Below the pieces are notes generated by a model that was given only the letters and a program-made list of their open reading frames with translations, did not search any database and was not told the origin of the DNA. 64,000 bases of DNA from Nocardioides marmoribigeumensis (GTDB lineage Bacteria; Actinomycetota; Actinomycetes; Propionibacteriales; Nocardioidaceae): positions 3,720,001 through 3,784,000 of the forward strand of contig NZ_JAVDYG010000001.1 in NCBI RefSeq assembly GCF_031458325.1, written 5' to 3'. A program made the translations under genes and the position numbers. Below are positions 8,628 to 17,427 of this stretch, piece after piece. Position 1 is the first letter of the stretch; each line of letters opens with the position of its first letter.

Positions 8628-9592
8628 GCGGGGCGCTGACTCCTCGTGCGCGGGTGGGCCTCTACGGCTCGGTCGCCCTGGTGCTTCTGGTCCTGCTGAC
8701 CCAGCGTCTCGACGCGCTCGCGCAGGTGCTGCGCGGCGGCGACCACGTGACGGCGTACTTCACCGACTCCACGGGCCTCTCGCCCGGCGACCGGGTCGAG
8801 GTCTCGGGCATCGCGGTCGGACGCGTGACGTCGGTCGACATCGACGGCCCGCGCATCCGCGTCGAGGCGCGCGTGGACGACCCGGTGCGGCTGGGCGACC
8901 GCACGACGGCCGCGATCAAGGTCGGCAACCTGCTCGGCAGCAAGTACCTCGAGCTCGAGCCAGCCGGCCAGGGCACGCTGGCCGGCGCGATCCCGACCAG
9001 CCGCACCACGCCGGCGTACGACGTCGTGCAGGCGGTCAGCGACCTGTCCGACACGGTCGAGGAGATCGACACCCGGCAGCTCGCGCAGGCGCTCGACACC
9101 GTGGCCTCGACCTTCCGCGGCGCGGGCCCCGACGTGCGCCGCGCGGTCTCCGGGGTCTCGCGCCTGAGCCGCGTGGTGGCCTCGCGCGACGAGGAGCTGC
9201 GGTCGCTGCTCAGCGGCACCGAGACGGTCGTGGCCTCCCTCGACGACAGCAAGGAGTCGCTGTCCCGCTTCGTGCGGGCCGCCTCCCTGCTGATGGCGGA
9301 GGTCGACCGACAGCGCGACACGATCAGCCGCCTGATCGACAACAGCCTGGCGCTCTCGCGCGAGGTGCGCGGCCTGGTCCGGGACAACGAGGAGCAGATC
9401 CGGCCGGCGCTGGCCAACATCACCCGGGTCGTCGACCTGCTGCGTGGGCGCCAGGCGAAGCTCGCGCAGACGGTGCACAACCTCGCGACCTTCGCGCGGG
9501 TCTTCGTCGACACGATCGGCAGCGGGCCGTGGTTCGACTCCTACCTCGCCAACGTGCCCGACCAGGTCTCGACGACGGGGCCCGAGCGATGA
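8624..9592 (+). CDS. mceC: Mce family protein, position C
   Basis: 322 residues, the shortest of the set. N-terminal hydrophobic anchor (about 10-28), an Mce domain with GDRVEVSGIAVGRVTSVDID and GNLLGSKYLELEP, then a helical tail. GTGA overlap with mceB and ATGA overlap with mceD. Confidence 0.9.
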   Translation: MSGALTPRARVGLYGSVALVLLVLLTQRLDALAQVLRGGDHVTAYFTDSTGLSPGDRVEVSGIAVGRVTSVDIDGPRIRVEARVDDPVRLGDRTTAAIKVGNLLGSKYLELEPAGQGTLAGAIPTSRTTPAYDVVQAVSDLSDTVEEIDTRQLAQALDTVASTFRGAGPDVRRAVSGVSRLSRVVASRDEELRSLLSGTETVVASLDDSKESLSRFVRAASLLMAEVDRQRDTISRLIDNSLALSREVRGLVRDNEEQIRPALANITRVVDLLRGRQAKLAQTVHNLATFARVFVDTIGSGPWFDSYLANVPDQVSTTGPER

Positions 9593-10797
9593 GCCGCCGC
9601 CTGCTCGTCCTCGTCGTGGCCCTGGCGGTGGTGCTGGGCGGCGCGGCGCTGCTCACCACGCGTGACGGCACGCGCCGGGTCAGCGCGGTGCTGCCGTCCG
9701 CGGTCAGCCTCTTCCCGGGCTCGGACGTGAAGATCATGGGCGTCCGCGTCGGCAAGGTCGTCTCGGTGACCCCGCGCCCCGACGACGTGCTCGTCGAGAT
9801 GGAGTACGACGACCAGTACTCCCTGCCCGCCGACGCCCAGGCGATCGTCATCTCCCCGTCGGTGATCGGCGACCGCTACGTCCAGCTCACGCCGGCGTAC
9901 GTCGACGGGCCGCGCCTGGCGGCCGGCGCCACGATCCCGCGCAGCCGCACGGCCGTGCCCGTCGAGCTGGACGACATGGTGGCCTCGACGACCCGCCTGG
10001 CCGACGCGCTGGGCCCGCAGGGCGCCAACCGCGGCGGCGCGGTCTCGCGCCTGCTCGACGTGGCAGCGTCCAACCTGACCGGCCTCGGCGCCCAGGTCAA
10101 CGCCTCGCTGCGCGACGTCAGCGCCGCCAGCGACACGTTCGCCGAGGCGGCACCAGGCCTGCGCCGCACCGTCCGGAGCGGCGCGGGCCTGACCGGCGCG
10201 CTCGCGGAGTACGACGCCGCCGTGCGCTCGTTCGACACCCACCTGTCGCGCGTCGCCCGCAACCTCGCCGCGGACCGGGGCGACCTGTCCCAGCTGCTCG
10301 CGAGCCTCGCCCGGTCGCTCGGCGAGGTGGCGGTCTTCGTCCGCGACAACCGTGCCTCGCTGCGGCACGACGTCGACGGGCTGCGGTCGGTGACCGGCAA
10401 GCTCCGTGCGGAGCGCAAGGCGCTGGTGCAGGTGACCGACCTGGTGCCGCTGGGCTTCACCAACCTGATCGAGACCTACGACGCCAGGACCAAGGCGGTG
10501 CGCACGCGCGCGAACTTCGGGGAGATCGCCCAGGCGGCCGACAAGGTGGTCTGCTTCGAGCTGGAGAAGCAGCTGGGGCCGTCGATCAAGGACTCCTGCG
10601 CGGTCGTCTCCGCCCTCGTCGGCGGGCTGCCGCTGCCGGGGACCGGCTCCGGGGGTGGCCCCGGTGGTGGGGGGAGCGGCGGCGTGCCAGGGCTGCCCGG
10701 CGTGCCCCCGTTGCCGGCGGGCGGCCCGTCGTCGGGCGACCCCCTGGGCGACCTGCTGGGCGTGCCCACGCTGCGGGCCATGGAGGTGGCGCGATGA
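9589..10797 (+). CDS. mceD: Mce family protein, position D
   Basis: 402 residues from ATG 9589, which overlaps the mceC stop; an upstream open frame back to 8617 is only a shadow of mceC. It has an anchor at about 3-22, an Mce domain with GSDVKIMGVRVGKVVSV, a helical region, and then a low-complexity Gly/Pro/Leu-rich tail over the last ~50 residues. Such Pro/Gly-rich tails are typical of MceC and MceD proteins and may reach through the cell wall. Confidence 0.9.
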   Translation: MSRRLLVLVVALAVVLGGAALLTTRDGTRRVSAVLPSAVSLFPGSDVKIMGVRVGKVVSVTPRPDDVLVEMEYDDQYSLPADAQAIVISPSVIGDRYVQLTPAYVDGPRLAAGATIPRSRTAVPVELDDMVASTTRLADALGPQGANRGGAVSRLLDVAASNLTGLGAQVNASLRDVSAASDTFAEAAPGLRRTVRSGAGLTGALAEYDAAVRSFDTHLSRVARNLAADRGDLSQLLASLARSLGEVAVFVRDNRASLRHDVDGLRSVTGKLRAERKALVQVTDLVPLGFTNLIETYDARTKAVRTRANFGEIAQAADKVVCFELEKQLGPSIKDSCAVVSALVGGLPLPGTGSGGGPGGGGSGGVPGLPGVPPLPAGGPSSGDPLGDLLGVPTLRAMEVAR

Positions 10798-11840
10798 GAC
10801 GCCTCGCCGCACTCCTCGCCGGGTGTCTGCTGCTCACCGGCTGCGACTTCGCCGGCCTCCAGGACATGTCGCTGCCGGGTGGGCCCGACCTCGGCAGCAG
10901 CCCCTACGAGGTCACCGCCGAGTTCGAGGACGTGCTCGGCCTGGCCGCGCACTCGGCGGTCAAGCTCGACGGCGTGACGGTCGGCGAGGTCGAGGAGATC
11001 CGCCGCCGGGGCTGGCACGCCGAGGTGACCCTGCGGCTGCCCGCCGACGTCCGGCTGTCCCGCACGGCGACCGCACGCGTCCAGCAGACCAGCCTGCTGG
11101 GCGAGAAGTTCGTCTCCCTCGAGCCCGGGTCCGGCAGTGGCCGGCTGGCCGACGGCGACCGCATCGGGCTGCGCTCCACCAGCCGCGGCGTCGAGGTCGA
11201 GGAGGTCCTCGGCGCCACCTCGATGCTGCTCAACGGCGGCGGCCTCGACCAGGTGCGCACGATCTCCACCGAGCTGCAGACCGCCCTGGCGAACGGCACC
11301 GACACCCGCCGCTTCCTGCGCGAGCTGACCACGTTCATCACCACCGTCGACCAGCAGCGCGAGCGCATCGTGTCGATCATGGCGAACCTCGATCGCCTGG
11401 CCCGCTCGGTCAACCGGGACCCGCAGGTGGTCGACCGGGCGCTGCGCGACCTCGCCCCGGCGCTGCGCGTGCTCACCGCGCAGCGCAAGCCGCTGGTCCG
11501 GATGCTCGACCGGCTCGGCCGCTTCTCCCAGGTCACCACGCGCGTCGTGCGCGAGTCCGGCCGCGACCTGGTCGCCGACCTGCGGGCGCTGCAGCCGGTC
11601 CTCACCCAGCTGCGCCGGTCCGGCAAGCAGCTGCCCGAGTCGGTGGAGGCGATCCTGTCCTTCCCGTTCCCCGACGAGGTCCTCCACGCGGCCAGGGGCG
11701 ACTACGTCAACCTCGCGGTCGAGATGGACCTCACGCCCTTCACGTTCCTCGGCAACGCGACCGGCGCCGACCTGGGCGGCTCGCTCGGCCTGCGGGCCGT
11801 CGTACCCCAGGACGCGGAGCGGCCCAGGGGGAGCCGATGA
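10794..11840 (+). CDS. mceE: Mce family lipoprotein, position E
   Basis: 348 residues. Instead of a simple anchor it begins with a lipoprotein signal peptide, MRRLAALLAGCLLLTGC, with lipidated Cys17 expected, which is the hallmark of the MceE subunit. The Mce domain and the long helical region follow. ATGA overlaps on both sides. Confidence 0.92.
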   Translation: MRRLAALLAGCLLLTGCDFAGLQDMSLPGGPDLGSSPYEVTAEFEDVLGLAAHSAVKLDGVTVGEVEEIRRRGWHAEVTLRLPADVRLSRTATARVQQTSLLGEKFVSLEPGSGSGRLADGDRIGLRSTSRGVEVEEVLGATSMLLNGGGLDQVRTISTELQTALANGTDTRRFLRELTTFITTVDQQRERIVSIMANLDRLARSVNRDPQVVDRALRDLAPALRVLTAQRKPLVRMLDRLGRFSQVTTRVVRESGRDLVADLRALQPVLTQLRRSGKQLPESVEAILSFPFPDEVLHAARGDYVNLAVEMDLTPFTFLGNATGADLGGSLGLRAVVPQDAERPRGSR

Positions 11841-12961
11841 CGGCCTCGGTGCGGCTCCGGCTGCTGGTCTTCGCGCTCGTGGGCGGCCTCGCGGTCGTCG
11901 TGGCCGGCGTCCGCTACGCCGGGCTGTGGAGCCTGGTCAGCGCGCCGACCTACTCCGTGCGCGTCGACCTGCCGCAGTCCGGCGGCATCTTCGACCGCGC
12001 GGAGGTGACCTACCGCGGCGTGACCGTCGGGCGCGTCGACGACGTCGACTTCCGCCGCGACGGCGTCGTCGTCACCCTCGACATCGACCGTCGCTGGAGG
12101 ATCCCCCAGGACGTGCGGGCCGAGGTGCACAACCGCTCCGCGGTGGGGGAGCAGTACGTCGACCTGGTGCCCCGGGCGTCCTCCGGCCCGTCCCTGCACG
12201 ACGGGGACGTGATCGCCGCGGCCGCGACGAGCGTGCCCGTGACCACCGCCGAGCTGCTGCTGTCGCTCGACCGGTTCGTCGACTCGGTCCCGCAGGCGGC
12301 GCTGCGCACCACCGTCGACGAGCTCTCCCGGGCCTTCGAGGGCACGGGCGACGACTTCCGGAGGTTCGTCGCCAACGCCCGCACCATCCTGGTCGAGGCG
12401 CAGCGGTCGCTGCCCGCCACCCGCGCCCTGCTGCGTGACGGCGGCACGGTGCTCCAGACCCAGTCCGACCAGGCAGTGGTGATCGCCTCCGCGCTGCGCA
12501 ACCTCGACGCCCTCACGCTCGTGCTCTCCGACCGCACCGGCGACCTGCGCACGATCCTGCGCGATGCGGTGCCCGCCGCCCGGCAGCTGCGGGCGATGTT
12601 CACCGGCCTCACCCCGGTGCTCCCGCCGCTCCTGGGCAACATCGCCGCCCTCGCCTCGGTCACCACCGACCGCATCGCCGGGCTCGAGGAGGGGCTGGTC
12701 ACGATCCCCTACGCCCTGGCCAGCGCGATCACCCCCGGCCGCGGGGAACGGGCCCACTTCGCCTTCGAGGGGACCCAGGACCCCAAGGCCTGCGAGCGCG
12801 GCTACACCCCTCCGCGCCGGTGGCGCTCGCCGCACGACACGTCGTACGCGCCGATGGACGACCGGTTCGGCTGCACCCAGCGCGGCACCACCCTGCCCCG
12901 CGGCTCCAGCTCCGAGCTCGACCGCGACCCCGAGGGCCGGCACACCCGCAGCTCGCCCTGA
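11837..12961 (+). CDS. mceF: Mce family protein, position F
   Basis: Last of the six Mce subunits, 374 residues from ATG 11837, which overlaps the mceE stop. N-terminal anchor (about 8-28), Mce domain with FDRAEVTYRGVTVGRVDDV, helical domain, and a polar Arg-rich tail. The operon appears to end here. In M. tuberculosis extra Mce-associated genes often follow, but none is present; a DUF2231 gene comes next after 60 bases. Confidence 0.9.
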   Translation: MTASVRLRLLVFALVGGLAVVVAGVRYAGLWSLVSAPTYSVRVDLPQSGGIFDRAEVTYRGVTVGRVDDVDFRRDGVVVTLDIDRRWRIPQDVRAEVHNRSAVGEQYVDLVPRASSGPSLHDGDVIAAAATSVPVTTAELLLSLDRFVDSVPQAALRTTVDELSRAFEGTGDDFRRFVANARTILVEAQRSLPATRALLRDGGTVLQTQSDQAVVIASALRNLDALTLVLSDRTGDLRTILRDAVPAARQLRAMFTGLTPVLPPLLGNIAALASVTTDRIAGLEEGLVTIPYALASAITPGRGERAHFAFEGTQDPKACERGYTPPRRWRSPHDTSYAPMDDRFGCTQRGTTLPRGSSSELDRDPEGRHTRSSP

Positions 12962-13021
12962 CCTGTCCGCGGACCGCGCCCACCGGTTGACCCTCCCGGG
13001 CCCCGCCGCGACGATGAGGCG

Positions 13022-13588
13022 ATGAGCCTCTCGGACCGCACGCCCGTCCACATCGACCTCGTCCGCCGCATCGAGGGAGCCCAGGGCCTCGACCCTGCTG
13101 TCCACGCGATCGCGCCCGTCGTCCGGCAGGCGTTCGGTGTGGGCAGGCGCGGGGAGGTGCTGCGCGGCGACTGGCTGGGCCACGCCCTGCACCCGCTGCT
13201 GACCGACCTGGTGATCGGCTCGTGGACCTCGGCCACCCTCCTCGACCTGGTCGGCGGTCGCGAGTCCGGCAAGGCCGCGCAGCGCCTGGTCGGGATCGGT
13301 CTGCTCGCCTTCGCGCCGACCGCGTGGAGCGGCTGGGCCGAGTGGTCCGAGGCCGGCCCCCGGGAGCAGCGCGTCGGGCTGGTGCACGTCGGCACCAACG
13401 CCGCCGCGGCCGGGGTCTACCTCGCCTCGTGGAAGGCGCGTCGCAGGGGCGAGCGGGTCAGGGGTGCCGCGCTCGCGCTCGCGGGTGCCGCGGTGTCGGG
13501 GTCGGCTGCCTACCTCGGCGGTCACCTCGCCCTCGCGCGCAAGGTCGGCACGCACGACCCCGTGTTCGACGACGCCGTGACCTCCTAG
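13022..13588 (+). CDS. DUF2231 membrane protein
   Basis: 188-residue protein with four predicted hydrophobic segments between about residues 55 and 180. The family signature GHALHPLLTDLVIGSWTSA begins near residue 56. Function of the family is unknown; members are often small redox-linked or cofactor-linked membrane proteins. The stop is followed 1 base later by the next gene's GTG, so the two are likely co-transcribed. Confidence 0.82.
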   Translation: MSLSDRTPVHIDLVRRIEGAQGLDPAVHAIAPVVRQAFGVGRRGEVLRGDWLGHALHPLLTDLVIGSWTSATLLDLVGGRESGKAAQRLVGIGLLAFAPTAWSGWAEWSEAGPREQRVGLVHVGTNAAAAGVYLASWKARRRGERVRGAALALAGAAVSGSAAYLGGHLALARKVGTHDPVFDDAVTS

Positions 13589-13589
13589 C

Positions 13590-14450
13590 GTGGTCCCCAC
13601 CCCTGACCGGCTGCGCATCCTCCTGGTGACCTCGGTCGAGGAACTCGGCCTCGACGAGGAGACCCCGCTCCTGGCCGACGCCCTGCGACGACGAGGCGCA
13701 GAGGTCGCGATCGTGCCCTGGGGCCCGGGGACCGACTGGGCAGCCGCCGATCTGGTCGTCGTACGCACGCCGTGGGACTACACGCCTCGCCGGGAGGAGT
13801 TCCTGGCGTGGGCCGGGTCCGTCCCCGCACCGTTGGCCAACCCGGCGCACGTCCTGCGGTGGAACACGCACAAGGGCTACCTCGTCGAGCTGGCCGCGGC
13901 CGGGGTGCCGGTCGTGCCGACCCGGCTTGTGACCGCCGGCAGCCCGACTCCCGACGCGCAGTGGTTCGCCCGGGCGGGCGACGAGGTCGTGGTGAAGCCG
14001 GCGGTCTCGGTCGGGGCGATCGGCGCGATGCGGGCGGCGTACGACGACCCGGCGCTGGTCTCCCACGTCGCCGACCTGCTGACCGGCCAGGACGTGCTCG
14101 CCCAGCCGTTCCTGGGCTCGGTCACCGACCGCGGCGAGACCTCGGTGCTGTTCGCCCGCGACCGGGTCAGCCACGCGGTGCGCAAGGTGCCGGCGGCAGG
14201 GGACTACCGCGTCCACGAGGAGTACGGCGGCGTGAACACCGTCGTCGAGCCCGACCCGGCCGAGCTCGAGGTCGCCCGGGCGGCGCTGGCCGCGTGCCCG
14301 GGACCGAGGCTCTACGCCCGCGTCGACCTGGTGCAGGGCGACGACGGGCCGCTCGTGATGGAGGTCGAGCTCACCGAGCCGGCGCTCTACCTCGTCGAGC
14401 ACCCGCCCGCCGCCGACACGTTCGCCGAGGCGGTGCTGGGGTGGCGCTGA
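13590..14450 (+). CDS. ATP-grasp domain protein (RimK/CycD-like)
   Basis: 286-residue ATP-dependent ligase-type protein. An N-terminal pre-ATP-grasp region (RLRILLVTSVEELGLDEETP; VVRTPWDYTPRREEF) is followed by the nucleotide-binding fold, with EVVVKPAVSVGAIG near residue 132 and the metal-binding end VMEVELTEPALYL near 257. Similar proteins are annotated as cycloserine-synthesis-like or glutathione-synthetase-like ligases; the substrates here are unknown. GTG start immediately after the DUF2231 stop. Its 3' end overlaps the lipoprotein gene by 10 bases. Confidence 0.8.
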   Translation: MVPTPDRLRILLVTSVEELGLDEETPLLADALRRRGAEVAIVPWGPGTDWAAADLVVVRTPWDYTPRREEFLAWAGSVPAPLANPAHVLRWNTHKGYLVELAAAGVPVVPTRLVTAGSPTPDAQWFARAGDEVVVKPAVSVGAIGAMRAAYDDPALVSHVADLLTGQDVLAQPFLGSVTDRGETSVLFARDRVSHAVRKVPAAGDYRVHEEYGGVNTVVEPDPAELEVARAALAACPGPRLYARVDLVQGDDGPLVMEVELTEPALYLVEHPPAADTFAEAVLGWR

Positions 14451-14911
14451 GAGCGGCCGCCGTCGTCGCGGCGGTCCTCGCCCTGGCCGGCTGCGGCGAC
14501 GACGACCTCACGACCGCGGACCGTCCGTCCCCGCATCCCCGGCCCAGCACGGCGGGCTACTGCGACGACCTGCCAGGCGTCAGCGGCGACCCCGGCGTCC
14601 TCCTGGGCACGGACTGGTCGGGGGAGGACCACGACGTCGGTGACCCGGTCGTCGTGCTCGCCTGCGCCGCGACCAACGAGCAGGGCACGTTGTCCCTCGA
14701 GGCCGACGGGACCGGCATCACGATCACCCCGGACCGGGTCCCTCTCGAGGACCTGCGCGACGGGATGGCCGAGTTTCGCGTGACGGTCGAGCGGGGTGCC
14801 CACGGCACGCTGGCCGTGCGCGAGGAGAGCCGGGCGATCAGCGGCACCATGCCCGGGCCCCGGGTCGTCACCGACGACGAGGGCTGGCACCTCGAGCGGC
14901 CGGCCGGCTGA
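14441..14911 (+). CDS. Small secreted lipoprotein, function unknown
   Basis: 156 residues from GTG 14441. The N-terminus is a lipoprotein signal peptide ending in LALAGC, then an acidic and Pro-rich linker, then a compact polar domain with two Cys residues (about 43 and 76) that could form a disulfide. I recognise no family. The start overlaps the end of the ATP-grasp gene by 10 bases, so translation is probably coupled. A strong hairpin follows 34 bases after the stop. Confidence 0.72.
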   Translation: MALRAAAVVAAVLALAGCGDDDLTTADRPSPHPRPSTAGYCDDLPGVSGDPGVLLGTDWSGEDHDVGDPVVVLACAATNEQGTLSLEADGTGITITPDRVPLEDLRDGMAEFRVTVERGAHGTLAVREESRAISGTMPGPRVVTDDEGWHLERPAG

Positions 14912-14945
14912 AGGTGCACGCCCAGGTCTTGGAAGGCGCCCCCGC

Positions 14946-14985
14946 CGCTCAAGTGAGCCGGCCGCGAGGCCGGCTCACTTGAGCG
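14946..14985. terminator. Bidirectional terminator hairpin, 18-bp stem
   Basis: A perfect inverted repeat with 18-bp arms (14946-14963 and 14968-14985) and a GCGA loop sits where two convergent genes end. It contains the last codons and stop of the minus-strand lipocalin-like gene. There is no T-tract, as is usual for high-GC actinobacterial terminators. Confidence 0.8.
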
Positions 14986-16018
14986 CCACCATCTCGTGCA
15001 TCGTGCGGCCGGTCTCCTTGAGCACCTCGTCCTCGAGCCGCACGGTCAGGTCGAAGTCCGACTCGAAGCGGAAGTAGCCCGGCCGGCCGAGCAGCTTGTT
15101 GACCAGCGGCTTGACCGCACGGGACCGGACCACCGGCACCATCTCGAGGAAGTCGTTGGCGTGCACGATCCGCTGCACGGCGAAGGTCAGGTCGACCTCG
15201 TCGGACTGCAGCGACAGCGTCGAGGGGTAGTCGCGGTTGGCGACCTCGTTGAAGACCCGCGGCCCCTCGAGCGAGGTCACCTCGCCCGTGCTCACCACGA
15301 TCTCCGAGCCGCGGGCCACCATCAGCGGCATCGAGGCGTGCGCGCCGTACTTCGGCGTGGTGTGCACGTTGGCGTAGATGACCGTGAGGTCGTCGGTGTA
15401 GAGCCGGCCCCAGTACCAGTGGTCGATGATCCGCTTCATGTCGCCCACGCCCCAGTTGTGGTCGTGGTAGCCGATGCCGTCGGCCTGGATCGTCTCGCCG
15501 TGGATCGTCACGGTGCCGCTCACCCGCGCGCGCGGCGCCCCGACGCACCACGCGAAGTAGTCGCGGTCGCCGTACGTCGTGCGGCCGCCGCCGGGCATCC
15601 AGGTCGGCACCTCGCTGTCGAAGGTGAGGTCGAAGGTGATGCCGTCCTCGTCGAGGTGCAGGCGGTGCACCGGCAGGCGCCCCTCGGGGAACTCCGCGCG
15701 AGCCCAGTTGTGACCCACGCGCACGTCGCACTGCTCGCGCGAGGCGCTGGCGTCGGAGTCGGCGTAGTGCTTGACCACCTCCAGGCGCGTGCCGTCGGGG
15801 CGGTAGACGTGCAGCTCGACGCCGGGCTTGCGCTGGATCAGCTCGCGGGTCTGGATGAAGCCCACCACGATGTGGCCGTCGGACAGGCGCGCGTCGAAGT
15901 ACCAGTGCTCGAAGGCCAGCTTGTGGTCGTCCAGGTGGGCCGCGTTGCCCTCGGGGCCGACGGGCGCGACGACGGCGTCACGGCGACCGGGGCCGGTCCA
16001 GGTCTCGACGATGTCCAT
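14975..16018 (-). CDS. Lipocalin-like protein of the AttH/CrtC (carotenoid hydratase-like) family
   Basis: 347 residues. The diagnostic segment GIGYHDHNWGVGDM, shared by AttH and carotenoid 1,2-hydratase type lipocalin-fold proteins, lies near residue 195, and the protein is rich in aromatic beta strands throughout. Family members act on hydrophobic ligands such as terpenoids or lipids; the substrate here is unknown. The ATG at 16016-16018 was chosen because the frame upstream runs through a tandem repeat. It is the second gene after the MpaB-type oxygenase, likely under the palindrome-controlled promoter at 17428. Confidence 0.78.
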   Translation of the reverse strand: MDIVETWTGPGRRDAVVAPVGPEGNAAHLDDHKLAFEHWYFDARLSDGHIVVGFIQTRELIQRKPGVELHVYRPDGTRLEVVKHYADSDASASREQCDVRVGHNWARAEFPEGRLPVHRLHLDEDGITFDLTFDSEVPTWMPGGGRTTYGDRDYFAWCVGAPRARVSGTVTIHGETIQADGIGYHDHNWGVGDMKRIIDHWYWGRLYTDDLTVIYANVHTTPKYGAHASMPLMVARGSEIVVSTGEVTSLEGPRVFNEVANRDYPSTLSLQSDEVDLTFAVQRIVHANDFLEMVPVVRSRAVKPLVNKLLGRPGYFRFESDFDLTVRLEDEVLKETGRTMHEMVALK

Positions 16019-16053
16019 AGTTCTCCTCGAATAATTGTGGTCTCGACAAGCTC

Positions 16054-16109
16054 GACCAGCGACCAGCGACCAGCGACCAGCGACCAGCGACCAGCGACCA
16101 GCGACTAGC
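16054..16109. repeat. Heptanucleotide tandem repeat between oxygenase and lipocalin-like genes
   Basis: Seven perfect copies of GACCAGC (16054-16102) and an eighth changed copy, GACTAGC (16103-16109). The T change in that copy creates the TAG stop of the minus-strand oxygenase gene. An imperfect palindrome resembling a REP unit (GGTCTCGACAAGCTCGACC, 16039-16057) overlaps the first copy of the array. Confidence 0.9.
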
Positions 16110-17400
16110 GACGCAGCGAGCTGCTCGCGTCGAACTCGGCCTGGCGGCCCTCCATCTGGAAGTCCCACCAGTTCTTGCGGTGGGCGCGCATCACGCGGTC
16201 GTGCAGCTGCTTGAGGCCGGGCAGGCGGCGGGCGAGCTCGGTGGCGAACACCAGCGGCCAGCGCGCGGCGAGGATGAGGATCCACGGGAACGCCGGCAGC
16301 ATGTCGTACTGCTTGCGGGTCGCGGGCGCCATCCAGAGCGCGCAGTAGGCGCTGTAGACGCGGTAGTTGTACGCCGCTCGCAGCCGGGCGAGCCCCTTCT
16401 GGTGCTCGCGGGGCATGAACGCGCGCGGGAACGACTCGATCAGCTCCTTGCCGTGGTCCCCGGCGTCGTAGGACCGGGCGGCCGTGGAGAGCGCCAGCAC
16501 CTGGAGGCACTCGCGGACGGTCTCGGGGATCCACTGTGGCTGCACGCCGAGCAGGTGACCCATGTACTTGTTGAAGTGCTGCAGCGCGCGCATCTCGCGC
16601 GGCGTCGTCTGGTAGCCGAGCAGGGACAAGGCGAGCGAGGGCGCGACGCTGCCGCCGATCTGGGTGAGCATCGCCCACGTCTGGCTGATCGGCAGGCCGT
16701 AGGCCTCCATGTCCCACTCGTCGTGCTCGCCCACGCGCTTGCGGACCGCGACGTGCATGACGCGCACCTGCATCGCGGTGGTGCGGCCGGCCGAACCGGG
16801 GGTGAACAGCGCGGCCGGCTCGGAGACGTCGATCCAGAACTTCGAGGTCTCGAGGAAGCGACGCAGCGCGTTGTCGCCGGCGTACCCACCCGCGAGCGAC
16901 AGGGGAGTGGCGACCCCGGCCTCGGTGTAGACCTCGAGGGTGATCGCGCCGGCGACGGAGAAGAGCATCGTGCCCCACCGGCGCCAGATCGCGGCGCCGA
17001 GCTCGACCTGCTCGCGGTCGACCCAGTCGGGGACGGTGTCGAACTCCTGGAACAGCACGCGCATCGACTCGGGTGCGTCCGGCACGGAGTCGATGCCGTC
17101 GCGCAGCGCCTCGTCGAGCATCTGGCGTCCGCGACGGTGGCCGATCTCGCCGAAGAACACGTCGGCCACGTAGCGCTCGGCGACCGGGTCCCCGGAGTAG
17201 TGGTCGTCGCACAGCATCCGCGCCTGCTCGTCGGTGGGGAAGAGCCGGTGGCCCAGGCGGGCGGCGATCCGCTCCAGCCGCTGCCAGGTGGGCTCCTGCT
17301 TGCCCTCCCAGTAGCGGAAGTGGCTGGGACAGCGCCACTCGCGCTCGTCCTCGGGTGTGGTGGTCGAGGCCGTGGCCCTGCTGTCCTGCTGCGTCGTCAT
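16105..17400 (-). CDS. MpaB/latex-clearing-protein family (DUF2236) oxygenase-like protein
   Basis: 431 residues with the DUF2236/MPAB_Lcp catalytic-domain layout. The segments DDHYSGDPVAERYVADVFFG, MQVRVMHVAVRKR (HVAVR being the typical heme-site region) and GYQTTPREM fit that family. Proteins of this group are b-type heme oxygenases acting on hydrophobic polymers or lipids, but this one's substrate is unknown. ATG 17400 starts just downstream of the shared palindrome and of the promoter TTGCCA (17461-17456), 18 bases, TACGGT (17437-17432). It precedes the lipocalin-like gene in the same direction. Confidence 0.8.
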   Translation of the reverse strand: MTTQQDSRATASTTTPEDEREWRCPSHFRYWEGKQEPTWQRLERIAARLGHRLFPTDEQARMLCDDHYSGDPVAERYVADVFFGEIGHRRGRQMLDEALRDGIDSVPDAPESMRVLFQEFDTVPDWVDREQVELGAAIWRRWGTMLFSVAGAITLEVYTEAGVATPLSLAGGYAGDNALRRFLETSKFWIDVSEPAALFTPGSAGRTTAMQVRVMHVAVRKRVGEHDEWDMEAYGLPISQTWAMLTQIGGSVAPSLALSLLGYQTTPREMRALQHFNKYMGHLLGVQPQWIPETVRECLQVLALSTAARSYDAGDHGKELIESFPRAFMPREHQKGLARLRAAYNYRVYSAYCALWMAPATRKQYDMLPAFPWILILAARWPLVFATELARRLPGLKQLHDRVMRAHRKNWWDFQMEGRQAEFDASSSLRR

Positions 17401-17427
17401 GGGTCCTCCGTCGCCCGGTCGGATGTT

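Noticed and set aside
16054-16109. CRISPR array
   Set aside because: Contiguous 7-bp units without spacers; no cas genes.
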